Positions 36,690 to 49,477 of a stretch of 64,000 bases of DNA are shown piece by piece. The translations under genes and the position numbers were made by a program. The stretch spans positions 591,030-655,029 of the forward strand of contig NC_023749.2 in the NCBI RefSeq assembly GCF_000499845.2, given 5' to 3'. Source of the stretch: Phaseolus vulgaris (Eukaryota > Streptophyta > Magnoliopsida > Fabales > Fabaceae). The notes beneath the pieces were generated by a model. That model had not been told where the DNA came from. It ran no database searches and worked only from the letters and a program-made list of their open reading frames with translations. The stretch's first letter is position 1. Every line of letters starts with the position of its first letter.

Positions 36690-37245
36690 CGGAGAGATGG
36701 GACCTAGAGAACTATTAAAGTTTTCTTCTCCTTCCCTCGGTCGGTCAGGTTGTTGGGTGGTGAACTAGTGTTCTCCTCGTCCTTCTCCTTGAATACCGGA
36801 TGGTGGGTACCTGCGAAGGCACTCCGACACTCAAGTCAGTAAGCGGCTGATGATATTCTGGTAGGTGAACAGTAATAAATTACGTACATTTTTCTTGGGA
36901 TGTGTGCTATTTATATTATTCTAATGAGCCTACCTTGTTGGGTCCTGTTTATTGGAGTGGATTCTGCTTAGACTGCTTAGGGTTGTATTACCTAATTCTT
37001 AATGACAGATTAACTTTACTGACCTTGGTTTGAGCATTAACGGTGGTATGGGTCGGCCGGCCAGGCCGACCATAATGATTGCACTTGTCTCGGCCAAGCT
37101 TCTATGGTCTCGGCCAAGTCTCTTAGCTCTCGGTCGTCTCGGCCGAATCTACCAGGTCTCGGCCAGGTTCCCCATGGTCTCGGTCAGCCAAGTGGGTATC
37201 GGTCAGGGAATCCACGTGTCGGTCTCGCCCATACCGGTATACAAC
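36690..37245 (+). mobile_element. Solo LTR-like remnant, family shared with 11.1 kb
   Basis: This GC-rich island has the same ordered blocks as 11100-11570, including GCGAAGGCACTCCGACACTC, ATGTGTGCTATTTATATTAT and a late TTAACTTTACTGACCTTGG. The right part has a run of CTCGGCCAAG-like repeats (about 37085-37210). Best read as a gypsy-family LTR. Confidence 0.45.
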
Positions 37246-38821
37246 TATATTGTAATTACATAAATGATCGAATAATTATAATATGTATAATTTATAAACA
37301 AATTATTTAGCTCTAAATATTTTTTTAAAGAAAGCATATATATATATATTATTTTTTATTTTCTATGGAAAGATTCAATATCAATAAATTTATATAAGAG
37401 ATAAGGTTTTTATTTATTTATATGTGATTCCTCTGAGTTATTTTTATCTCATTAAGACTTTCATATCATTCCAATTTCTGTCAAGAATATTGAATGAAGT
37501 GTGATTGAACATCTCACACAATAACTTTTTTTTAGGATAACAAAAAGTTAAAACACAAAGTAAAAGTACATTTTTATATTCATTTATCTCTTGTAACTTT
37601 GAATTCTCTTTTCTTGTAGTCTTCAATCAACAACTTTAGGGTAAATTTTTTTATTTCAATATAAAAATTATTCAACACAAAATTTAAAGTATCTATACTG
37701 TGTTAGTTGCATATAAAATTATCCCATGTGGTTGGTTCTATTTTATTATTTATTCATAAAACATTTTTCAATTGAGGGTTTCAGTTTAATTATTGAATGA
37801 AGCATCTTTTAGCTACCCATTTCACAAGTATTGTCTCCCTAGTTTGAATTAACTGAAATACTAAAAATATAAAAAAAAGCATAATATAGTTAACTTTATT
37901 ATTAAGAAAATATAGTTAGCTTTATTATTAATGAATAAAATTTAAACTTAACTCAATCATATAAATAATTATATTTTATTATTTATTTATAAAATATTTT
38001 TCAATTGAGGGTTTCAGTTTAATTATTGAACAAAGCATCTTTTAGCTAGCCATTATTCACAAGTATTGGTATAATATAAGTAATTTTACTCTTATAAACG
38101 ATTCATAATACATAAAATAAGGTTTGCGTTTAATAATATACTATGACACCCACAATTATAACTAGACATATTCAGATAATAATTATTTATTTAATATTAT
38201 ATTTAAATTAAATAAATTAGACCATTGATTATACGTTACTAACTTTTTTATATAAATTTATTTATATCTCATTATAATTATTTATTTAATTAAAACTTAT
38301 CAATTATAGGTATGACTTAAAAACTAAATCTTACTCTTATGTTATTAAGAATTTATCATCATCTTTATATTTTACTAGTTTAACCATTTGATATTCTTTT
38401 ATCAGACAGACTTTTACTTTTCATCGAAAATCGACTTGAAATTCGTTCTTGACAAACATTATATCTTCGTTAAATTACACTCTCTAAATTTATTTCCAGT
38501 TAAAAATACTATAAAATATCTTTATTTATAGTCGATACAAAATTATTACTTCAAAAATCTAACAATCTAATTAAGTCAAAAGCTAAAATACAAAATAAGA
38601 AATACGATCCAACAATTTAATTACAACTTTTATACATCAGAATCTAAAACAGAAAACACGACACAACTTTCATAGTTAACTAAGCTAAATCTTCTGCAAA
38701 ATAGATACTAAAACTTAAAAAGAAGAAGATAGAAGCTAAAACTAAAGTATCACATATAACTCTAAAACACATCACAGTAACTGTGTCTTACTGCTACATC
38801 TTCTGCTGCTGCATGTTACGA

Positions 38822-39579
38822 CTAGTAATTAAATCCTCGAGGATCGTCTCGTTCTAAAATTGTAATTTCTGCACAAAACCAAACAAATTTCAATTTCTAA
38901 TTCATTTCATATGAACATCAACCTTCTGGGTGCTTTACTTTAGGTGAATAAAGTATAAAAACCATGAATATAAATCAAAACAGTTTCATATGTCAACAGA
39001 TTTTCGATAGTTGATGACAACCAACAATAGAATCAAAATAACTCTGATACTTTATCACAGATTTTCGATAGTTGATGACCTGATAAGCCTAACCAACAAT
39101 AAAATCAAAATAACTCTGATACTATATCACAAATTTTCGATAGTTGATAACCTGATAAACCTAACCAACAATAGAATCAAAATAACTCTGATACTTTATC
39201 ACAGATTTTCGATAGTTGATGACCTGACAAGCCTAACCAACAATAGAATCAAAATAACTCTGATACTATATCACAGATTTTCGATAATTGATGACCTGAT
39301 AAACCTAACCAACAATAGAATCAAAATAATTCTGATACCATATTAAAAAATGAATTTTAATCATAACTCAATCCCTCATAAAACTAACTTATAAAATAAA
39401 GTTTACACTATTTATATATTATGAAATATTCTAATTTTTAGTCGATGATTTTAACGGCAAATAGACTTACGAGATTTTGATGGTGGAGGCAGAGCTTCAT
39501 TGTTATGAGTCCACCAAACGAGACTCTTTGCCATTTTGCCAAATTTGAGTGAAAGAAAAAACTCAAAACATGAACCCAT
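38822..39579 (-). CDS. GmPep914-type peptide precursor ending in DDPRGFNY
   Basis: Model: complement(join(38822..38868, 39471..39579)), 51 aa, phase-1 intron of 602 nt with donor GTAAGT and acceptor TGCAG. The protein begins MGSCFEFFLSL, has a Trp/His-rich centre, and ends ERDDPRGFNY-stop. Soybean GmPROPEP914, as I recall it, is a 52-residue precursor lacking a normal signal peptide, whose last eight residues DHPRGGNY are released as a defence-inducing peptide; size, position and pattern (DxPRGxNY) agree. The N-terminus here is mildly hydrophobic and not a clear signal peptide. The intron carries a 72-bp tandem repeat array. This is the only intact gene I see within several kilobases. Identification rests on the motif, the size and clean splicing. 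Confidence 0.7.
39001..39349. repeat. Five tandem copies of a 72-bp unit
   Basis: Units start TTTTCGATAGTTGATGA at 39001, 39062, 39134, 39206 and 39278. The first is 61 bp, lacking about 11 bp around CTGATAAGCCT. The array sits in the intron of the DDPRGFNY precursor. 72 is a multiple of 3, so a plus-strand open frame runs through it, but this is a by-product of the repeat. Confidence 0.92.
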
Positions 39580-40964
39580 CTTCTTCAAAACTTCTATGTT
39601 TTTTTCTACTTTGAAACTGAATTGCTTCTCTGTTGCGTGATTATTTATAATGTTTCTCAACTTGCTTTCTTCACGTGGTTTTTGCTTATAATAATGCCAA
39701 CAGTAATAATATGATAAAATATTGATGCGATCAACATTATTGACACGTTCATGCATGAGTTTAGCTCTTCCCCTACCAATATTTTATTCAGTATATATAT
39801 CACCACAACCACTGTGCTAGTGACATGACAAACAAATAAAATATATTTTTTATTCAAAACATTGGATGTTGTAACATTTCTATCTAAATTAAAAATACTA
39901 CTTTGATAACTTCAAAAATCAAATGTAAGAATTTTCAACTTTTCAAAAATTTATTTTATCTTTCATATGGCTCCAAATTTTAATAAAATATTTTATTTTT
40001 TTTAACCGTTGTAATATGATATTAAAGTAATTTAGAATGTGTTTATTGGATTGATCAGATCGTTTGCTGTCAGGTCACAATCGAATCACACATGATATAT
40101 AGTTTCATGCACAAGTTAACAGTCTCGTCGTGAAGATGATGTGTTGGAGATGTTATATCAATTAGAAATTATAATATTTCATAGTATATAAGTGTTAGAG
40201 ATCTTTCATCGACTAAAGAGTATGATGTTTTATTTTTTTTAAATGAGTGCAAATCTCACTTCATAAGTCGATTTTACGAGGTTAACTTAGATTTAAAGTT
40301 AATTTTTTAATATAAATGAGTACAAACCTAATGTATCTAAAATTATGACTTTATGTGGATATATGAAAGAAGAATATGTACGTGGACTTCTCTTAATCTC
40401 TTTTAAAAAATACTTTACCAAACACTTTGCATACTGTTAAATGTTGAACTGATTTTTTTATTTTTTTTATGTGTTCTTATTCGCAAGAAAACTCTCATTG
40501 TGCTGGTGAATACCATGATTAATATTTTCTTATTCGGGTTTTAGGGCAGAATATTAATCGGTTTAAGAATAATAAATTTATATTTTTCATATTCTAATTG
40601 AATTACGTAGGCGTGTTGCATGTGAACATATAAAATATGCACCTATGACTAAACTTCCTTTGTCTTTTTTTCATTAAGTAAACTTTGTTTGTCTTACTAT
40701 ATTAACTATATAGATGCTGAAAAACTTATGGATATATAAAAAAAAAAAACGTATAAGAAGAAAAACCATCTTAATTTTTTTAGTTAAAACCTCTCCTATA
40801 AAAACTTAACAAATATAGTTTCTTTTAAATAATATTCTTATCTAAACAAATTAGAATACCATGAGGAAGGAATTAAATATTTATGTAATATAAAACCTAA
40901 AGCTATTATGAAAATAATTAGTGCATTTCGTAATCGATAAAATACTTGTCTTAATTTTTGTGGA

Positions 40965-41345
40965 ACAATCAGGTTTAGGGTTACTCATATTTTTCGTGAG
41001 GGGAATGCATGGGCTGATAAGTTGGCTAATTTAGGGTTCATTCATAGAGAATCGTTTCATTGGTAATAGACTTCCATCTAGTTTGTTCTTAAAATTCTTT
41101 ATGAATAGTTATAGTGTACCTATGTATCGTTTTTGTTAACACGTGGGTTTTGGTCTAATCCCCCATATTTTTGTATTTTATTTCTTTTTCTTTTTTTAAT
41201 AATACTTTTTTCATGTGATGGCAGATGATTGTTGTTAGTTGAGGTGTCAGTCTAGCTGAGATGTCAAATTGCATAGTGATGCCTAACATGAAAACTTTTA
41301 TAAATAAAATAAAATAAAAATAAAAATAATAATAATTAGTGCATT
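40965..41345 (+). mobile_element. 5'-truncated LINE retrotransposon, RNase H end and tail
   Basis: The plus strand reads RVTHIFREGNAWADKLANLG followed by FIHRESFHW-stop, the C-terminal RNase H block of plant L1-type LINEs (pattern H-x-x-REGN-x-x-AD-x-LA). A 3'UTR and an A-rich tail (AAATAAAATAAAATAAAAAT) follow. The upstream RT and endonuclease are absent. The 3' tail recurs in two CCZ1 introns. Confidence 0.7.
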
Positions 41346-44159
41346 CTTAATTTTAAAAATTAAAATATTTTAACACAAGTTAAAATTATTAAAGGGGTAC
41401 ATGATGTAACCCCAAAAAGTTATATATATATTTATATTTATTTGAGACTTGGGAATTTTGAAGTCAAATAAGGACTTCTTCTTGTTGGGTTGTTGGTTAA
41501 TGGTTTCACACTATCCATTTGCAGCACTCGTTCTTTGACAAACGACTTGACTTCTCTCTTTTTATTGGGACCAATTCAATATTTTTTAACTTTTTTTATT
41601 TATTTTTAACATATTTCTCAAATTCTCACCTACACCACTATTACTATCAATATTAATATTATAATTTTTAAGAAACTATAGTTAAAACTTTATTTATATT
41701 TCTATTCTATCATTTATCTTATGGTAACATTTTACCATACATGTAGTTATTAAGAAACCCTATTTCATTAATTTATTGCTGATTATTACTAAGATAAATG
41801 AAACTAAATAAGACATTTAGTCCCAATTTACATCTAATAAAAAATCATACATAAAAAATAATATAAAAATATAAATGTACCATATAATACATCATCGGCA
41901 TCAAAATACAAGATTTTTTTAATTAAAAACATATGGTTTATTTTATTTTATTTTATTTTATCCCATAACTATTTTCTTTTCTTTCAAGGTAATACATTTC
42001 TACTTTTTTCTACATTTTTTTTTATAATAAACCTCACATATTTCATATATGACAAGATTATACCATATACATCCTTGTTCCATTAAATTTATAGGTTTAA
42101 TTTAGCAGAAAATGGGAGTTAGAATTAAAAAACAATGAATAGAGCAATATAATAAAACCATAACCCCTTAATCACGATCAATTATAGATAAAAAAACAAC
42201 ATCGAATTTTTTTATTTTTTTTAAATGAGGGAGATTTTTTTTTTAAAGACAAAGTTATAAATTAAAGAATGAAAGAAAGTCCAAAGAAAAAAAAAATTAA
42301 AATGCTGTGACACATAGATTGATAAATCAACAAAAAGTCATACTTTGATGGAAGAAAATATGACACCATTGAGACATTTTTAATATCTCATGAATGTCAT
42401 ATATATCCTTAAAATAAAGAAGAAAAAAACAGCATAACATAATAGAAGATAAATATAGTAAAAATGATGTAATGTTTGGATGAATAAAAGTAAAAAATAA
42501 AATAAAATTTCCAATTATATATTTGAATAAATAGAAAGAAAGTGAATTTTTTTTATAAGAAACCACTTTATAAAAATTAAAAAATTATTTTATTCTAAAA
42601 ATATCAACTTTTTATTATAATATTATCTTAACATCATATTACTTAGGTTTACGTTGTTAGAAATATTATTTTTAACATTTAAAACAAAGAACACCACCAC
42701 TTTTTCTCTCGTATTTTATGTCTCACGAGAAGAAAATTATTTTTGTATATCGAGTCTAAAATTTGATTCTCGTTTCCCTTAAATTTCGCACACCCAAATC
42801 AGGAAAAAATATTTTATTTACTTTATTTTTTTTAAAAATACTAATCCAAACTAGGGTTATAGAGATTAAGGGTGATTAAAATTTAATTGATATAAAAAAT
42901 AGTAATCGAAAATCAATAAACAAAACTAATAACTTATTAAAATACAAAATATTAGAATATACTTGAATATTTTTTTTCAAAATCGAGTACTTTGAATTAA
43001 TTTGTGATTTGATACATTTTTTTTTTATCAACAATAAAAAAATAATAAATAGAAACTATTTCAGGAGTGCTTCAACCCTTATGCAAAATCTACCAAAATC
43101 AACCCTCAAAAATATAATTTAATGTACCAGATTTATTTAATACATAAATCTTTGATAATAATGAGATGGAAGAAGAGTTGTTTTGGTGATATCAACATTA
43201 CATTATTAGCCAAAGAGAATAAATTAATTAAAGCAAAGTAAGGGCAATTACTTCCTTTTTCATATTACTACACTCTATTTTAATGTGAATTTACAAAAAT
43301 ATCTTTGAATAAAATAGAAATACAAGTTAAAATACCGATTTCAGTGTGAAACTACGAAAATGTTGTTAAATAGGATGGAAATATAGATAAAAATACATTC
43401 TAGATATTTATTTTCAAAATATGATTTTGACTTTTTTTAAAATGATTTTTTTATTGCAAAAGTAAAAAAAAGCTTCTGTTTTATTGCTACTGGATTAGCC
43501 GTAGGATTTGTTTCTTTTGCACCCCATATTTTTCTTTTTGCACCCTTACAAATTTTTTGAAGTACCAGAATTGTCAAAGATAATTTTAGGTGGTTTCATA
43601 ATAAGAATTATGTAAGTAAAAGGTGTTTTCAAAATAGGGGTTCATAATCAAGGTGTGTTTCTAGAATAAGAAATCCAAAAGGCAAAAAAAAATTATGGAA
43701 TATCCTTTCCAAAACACATTTTTTTAAAAATTTCTGAAATAGTAAAACCATAATTCATAAATATATGTTTTGGAAAGTATCTTTTATAAATATTCCAAAA
43801 AAAGTAATTTAAAGTCATTTTTAAAAGGGTAAAATAGTCTTTTTGGAAAATGAAGAGGTGTACGGAAAAACACCGAATCAGAAATCACCCAAAGAAATTG
43901 AATTTGGGCAATTTTTCCTAGCACCATAACATTTTTTTTATATGCATTCAACACAACTTTTTAAATCCAACTCTACCTTGTCTTCTTCCTTCTGAAAAAG
44001 GTTGCATAAGAATTTGGTGTCCATTTTAGCTACAAAGGAGCTGGTGTTGGTGTGGTGATGAAGGGAATGTTTAACTCTTAGTTGTAGTGCACATTGTTTT
44101 GAGGTAAGAAAACACATTGCATTTTCGTTTTTGCCATTTTTTTAGGTGAGTTGTTCTTG

Positions 44160-44845
44160 GATGACAATATCCAAAAGCCTGGATATAGGCTTACAGATGC
44201 ATGAATCCGGAAGGCAATGTCAGTACCTCCGGATATAAAATTCCACTAGGTAATTTGATTTCCAGTTTAAGGTTCCGAATGCGCATGTCCGAAAATGTAA
44301 TATGAATTTCGGATACCTATATCCAATTTGAGTTTCAAATATGAATATTTTCGAATGGTTTTTTAGACTTCCAAATATTAATATCTGAAAGATAATTGAT
44401 ATTCGCTGGTGGGTGCACTTAAATATAACCTAGTTTTTACTTCATTAAGAGTATTAAAGCAATTTCACAATAACATGTTGGGTACCTGTCTAAAATATAT
44501 GGTGTAGCGAGAATCAGCCCTGAATTTGATCTATTTTGCAAGCCCAATTTCCATTCGAACTGGGCTGTTTCTTACTGCACCTCCATATATTTTTCTCCCA
44601 CCTCCATACATTTTTATATTTCTAAAAATATTCCTCTGTAATATTTCGAATTACGTAATCTGGAAGTCTTTTTTTAAATTCATAATTAACTTCCGAATTA
44701 CATAATCCATAACTCTTTTTTCAGATGCATGATTAGTTTCCAAATTATGTAATCCCGAAGTTTTTTTTAGCTTCCGGATTACATAATCTGGAAGTCTCTT
44801 TTAAATGCATGTATGGATTACATAATCCGAAAGCTATTTTATGAG
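44160..44845. repeat. Cluster of palindromic TCCGGAT/ATCCGGA-type repeats
   Basis: At 44640-44845 a near-palindrome of the form CTTCCGGATTACATAATCTGGAAG recurs about five times in varied states, separated by T-runs. At 44170-44400 related TCCGGATAT/ATATCCAA motifs occur. Each can fold back on itself. No coding content. Confidence 0.6.
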
Positions 44846-46726
44846 GGCGACACAAGAAGGTTAAAAAGGTATTTTCATGTTGTGTATGAGGTGGCAGAAG
44901 AACCTATGGAGGTGCAGGAAGAAACAGTCTTCGAACTGTTTAGGGCCCATAACAATTAACAACTCTTTCAGCCCAAGCTATATTTTTTTTCTTCAAAAGA
45001 AATACTCGGTTTCTAAAAGTTATAGGAATAAAAGTTTATCAATTGGTTTATGCAAAAATTAATATTGCATGTCTACCCCTAAAATATTATTCTGTTGGAC
45101 AAATTCATTTCTAAATGTCACTATTGAAGTAAATAATCAAAGACTACACAAATGATAAATATTTAGAAGATTCTTAACTTTAAAAAAGACCAACAATTTC
45201 TCTTTATCACAAACTTTACCAACAAATTATTTTATTAATGTAAATACATTTTTATACTAATAATTAATAATGCAGTATACTATTGTGTTATATACCATTA
45301 ATAATTCAATTTAATTTTTGTATTAACATATATCTTTTAAATTACTAATATCAATTGTTAATATCCAAAAAAATCATTCAAATAACATTTTCAACTTTAC
45401 AATTCATTATATAATAATTTTCAACCACATCTTAAATTTCATACTAAAACAATTATCAAGTATAATTTAATTAATAATCATTTCCAACTGTATATTTACT
45501 ATATAATAATTTAAATCACCATTTCAAAACTCGTAATTAAAATTTAATCTTTCATATTATAAATATTTTTATTTTTACTATTTTTATGATAGCATAATTT
45601 AAAAATAAGTATTAATTATTTTTATTACTCATAATTATATTTTATAACACTTTTAATATAATACTCACAAATTAAAGTTATAATTAATAATTAATAATTA
45701 TAAATGCAAGAAATCGAGTCTCAAGTACTAATTTATCAACGTGACTATTTAGGTAAATAAATTATAGAAAGATTTATTCTGTAATCATAAGTTTCCAATA
45801 ACACTATAACACTATTCAATAACAGTTAATAATAAGATTGGATCAATATCATTGTTATTTTCAATTATTAAATAAAAATTTGTATGTTCTGAAGAATTAA
45901 ATGCAGTGTGTGAGGGTTCAGGAAAATTAATTGGTGATTTGAATTTTGTGCGTAACAGTGTATGATTTGATTTGGTACGAACCTTTGTGTTTTCAGAATG
46001 CATTGAAATTGAAAAATGCAATGAATGAATGAATCTAAACGAGTGAAAAAAGATTCAAAAACAAAAGTTTGATGCCAAATTTAGAACAGTGTTTCATGCT
46101 GAGTGGGGTTCTCCGGTCAATTCGGGCAACTTGAATGGTGTGAACGCCATTTTCCCAATCTTCAAAGTCAACTTTTTCAGATATCATCAACATCATCAAT
46201 GCACAAAAAATCTTGTGAACAATTTCTCTTGCACGTGAGAAGGAAGAAAGAGAGAGAGAGAGAAGAAAAGAGAAAAGATGAATAAGCGTGTGAGTGTGAG
46301 GGAGACAGAGAGAGAAGAAATATACATGCATGATGTGACCTGATATAGGAAGAAGAATCCATGAGTATTATTGTTATTGATATTGACATTGATATTTTAT
46401 CATCATCACTTTATTATTACTGTTACTACCAGTCACTGCTTTCAATAAATCCAACTCATTGGTTCGATTTTCGGTCATTGCAGTTATCGCAGACTACACC
46501 ATTTTTTTTGTGTCTTTTTGTGAAGAAAACTATGGGCAATGCTGCAAGTTTAATGGCCCAATTGTCTCGTTGACCCTTATTCTGAATATTCCTTGTTATA
46601 TGCTGTTCATAGCAATTAGTAAACCGTTTTTATTATTATTATTATTGCACTGGTTGCTTTGGATTGAAACAATAAATAGGTCATAGAGTGGGGTTTGGAT
46701 CAGTAGAATCACAGGGTTTGAGCAAA

Positions 46727-49477
46727 ATGGGTGTTGTGGAGGGTCTCTTAGCTTTAGCTTTGGTTCTGAATGTGGTTGTGGTGAGTAATGGAGGCAAAAG
46801 CAGCCTCTTTATCAGGAAAACCAAGAAGACTGTGGATATGCCACTTGGAAGTGATGTGTTTTCTGTTCCTCGTGGTTATAATGCTCCTCAGCAGGTACAT
46901 ACTCTACCCTTTTCTTCCCTTTGTACCTTATCTGGGTTTGCATTGATTTTTAATTCTGTTTATATGGTAATGTAAGGTAGGAGAGGACTTACACTAGAGT
47001 TGAGAAAAATGGTGGATGATTCTTCTTTCTTTGCTTAGTTAATCAGTTTCTGTGCTGCTCTACTTGCATTGCTTTTTGTGTTTCAGAATTGGAATTTCAC
47101 TTTATGATACAGATTTTTCAATGTCCTTTGAAATGTTTTTTGCATTTTGTTACCCTTTAGGAGTTTTTTTTTTTTCCTTTCTTTGAATTGAATCAATGAC
47201 AATGGCTGGTATGCAATAAGGTTCATATAACGCAAGGTGACCTTGTGGGGAGGGGAATGATCGTATCATGGGTGACTATGGATGAACCAGGGTCGAGTGC
47301 AGTGCGATATTGGAGAGGGAAAAATGGCAAGAAGAAGACTGCAGAAGGAAAAATGGTTACTTATAGGTTCTTCAATTACTCATCTGGGTTTATTCATCAC
47401 GCCACCATCAGAAATTTGGAGGTAATACCTTTCTCTTTTCCATTATTTAAATGTTATGTTATATGCCAAGGTAGAGAAGCTTGTAAGAAAAAAAGAAAAA
47501 CAGGCATTTTGGTTTGTGAATCAAATGTTGATGTGTGTGCTTCTTTTGGGGCAGTACAACACCAAATACTACTATGAAGTTGGACTTGGGAACACAACAC
47601 GCCAGTTTTGGTTTGTAACTCCACCTGAAATTGGCCCTGATGTACCATATACATTTGGTCTCATTGGTAAGTGTGTTATTGTGTGGTTGGATATAGTTAC
47701 TTTTTTCTTGCCAAGATTTACATATCTTTTAATTTAACTTATAATGTAGACACTGGTAGCAGCTATGTGGTCTTTTGAGAAGAAAAAGTGCTACATGTCT
47801 GTGTCCTAATAGGCCAATATGTTTGTTGTAAACTGGTGTGGCATTATTTGTAGGGGATCTTGGTCAGAGTTTTGATTCAAATATAACGCTTTCTCACTAT
47901 GAATTGAGTCCAAAAAAAGGAGAAACAGTACTGTTTGTTGGAGACCTCTCTTATGCTGATAACTACCCGAATCATGATAATGTTAGGTGGGATACTTGGG
48001 GAAGGTTTACAGAAAGGAGTGTTGCATATCAACCATGGATATGGACTGCAGGGAACCATGAAATTGACTTTGCTCCAGAAATTGTAACTTCTCTTTGTTT
48101 TTTTTTTCAATTTTAAGTTTGGTGCAATGCATTTTCCCAGTCCAAATCTTGGTAAGAAGTGAGTTTTCAACATGGATCAACACTTTTTTTGCAGGGTGAA
48201 ACCGAACCTTTCAAGCCTTTTAGCCACCGTTACCATGTTCCTTACGAAGCATCTCAGAGCACTTCACCCTTCTGGTATTCTATCAAGAGAGCTTCAGCAC
48301 ACATCATTGTCTTGTCCTCATATTCAGCATATGGTAATAATCTGTGTGTGCATGTCTATTCAAACATATCAAGTTAAACTGTTTAATTGGGTTAAATGCA
48401 CACCTTTTTGTTGTAGTAAGTAATGTTGGTTATTCTCAGGCAAATATACGCCACAATATACATGGCTAGAACAGGAGCTACCGAAAGTTAACAGGTCAGA
48501 GACTCCTTGGTTGATTGTTCTGATGCATTCACCTTGGTACAATAGCTACAACTATCACTACATGGAAGGGGAAACAATGAGAGTAATGTACGAAGCCTGG
48601 TTTGTGAAGTACAAGGTTGATGTTGTGTTTGCTGGTCATGTTCATGCCTATGAACGATCTGTAAGTGCTAAAACTTGACTCCTTAAACTACTCTTCTTCC
48701 ATTCTTCATCTGAAATTTCCAATGCTTCTGAAAGCCACAAGAATCTATCATGTATCATTAGGCTTGCATTGAAACACTACTCAACTAAATGTCAGCTTCT
48801 GTTCCTAAACTTTATAGGACAAAAATATTGCACAAATGAACTTCAATAATCTCTTTGGAATAGTATCTGATTGATGGGCTGCTATATATATCAGGAACGT
48901 GTTTCCAACATTGCATACAACATTATAAATGGTCATTGCATTCCTGTAAAAGATCAATCAGCTCCTGTATACATCACCATTGGTGATGGAGGAAACCTTG
49001 AAGGTTTAGCAACCAAGTAAGCTCTTTATACGTAACATGATGATTCTTGTCACATTTCTCCTTACTGTTATGCTATTAAGTTTGAACAAGTGAAGACTTT
49101 TGCAAAAGAACAGATAAGATGAATTTATGTGTAAGTTAGAGTTAAAATCAATTCATGTATGCTGAGGAAAAACTTATTTTATTTGTTGTTTTTATTTCTC
49201 CCTCTAAAAGATCTTGTGGGGGAAAGTGTGTTCAAACATTTACCAAGTCTGATATGAACAACATTTGAACTGCAGCATGACACAACCACAACCAGCATAT
49301 TCTGCATTCCGAGAGGCCAGTTTTGGACATGCCATATTTGACATAAGGAACAGAACTCATGCTCACTATAGCTGGAACAGAAATCAAGATGGTGCTGCAG
49401 TGGAGGCTGATTACATTTGGTTTTTCAACCGATTCTGGTACCCAGTTGATGATTCCACAGTTTATGTTTCACATTAA
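46727..49477 (+). CDS. Purple acid phosphatase (intact copy)
   Basis: Model: join(46727..46894, 47221..47421, 47555..47666, 47854..48083, 48195..48333, 48440..48660, 48895..49016, 49276..49477), 464 aa. Signal peptide about 1-22. An N-terminal fibronectin-like domain is followed by a metallophosphatase domain with all five motifs: GDLG (Asp162), GDLSY (Asp191, Tyr194), GNHE (Asn228), VLMH (His313) and GHVH (His350, His352). All seven ligands sit exactly 27 residues after the numbering I recall for mature kidney-bean PAP; Cys372 likewise matches its dimer cysteine. It is a secreted or vacuolar Fe(III)-metal enzyme releasing phosphate from organic esters, typically induced by phosphate shortage. 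The residue matching bean His295 is Tyr322 (NYHY). Upstream frame to 46688 lacks an ATG. Tandem partner lies 4.5 kb downstream. Confidence 0.95.

Larger units (their letters stand above)
34166..38821. other. Intergenic: CCZ1 promoter, captured-segment repeat, LTR remnant
   Basis: The CCZ1 leader and promoter lie at the left. About 34374-35161 is a composite repeat (separate entry). About 35165-36680 and 37250-38760 are plain AT-rich DNA. A pair of near-identical segments (TTCAATTGAGGGTTTCAGTTTAATTATTGAA) occurs at about 37765 and 37995. No gene seen. Confidence 0.5.
39580..46726. other. Large AT-rich intergenic region
   Basis: Contains the promoter of the peptide precursor (minus strand), a LINE tail, palindromic repeats (separate entries), and at 45800-46680 the upstream region of the first phosphatase gene, whose parts recur at 50560-51180. 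A GA-rich microsatellite is near 46245-46265. Otherwise plain AT-rich DNA. Confidence 0.5.

Noticed and set aside
39011..39346. 111-codon open frame with a 24-residue repeat
   Set aside because: It runs through the 72-bp tandem array on the strand opposite the peptide precursor; the open frame follows from a unit length divisible by three.
39001..39349. CRISPR-like array
   Set aside because: Repeats are contiguous without unique spacers, and the genome is a plant nuclear one.
45812..46021. Minus-strand 69-codon frame, with a similar one at 50592-50870
   Set aside because: Similarity is explained by duplication of the phosphatase upstream region; the second copy is shifted and neither has a known domain.
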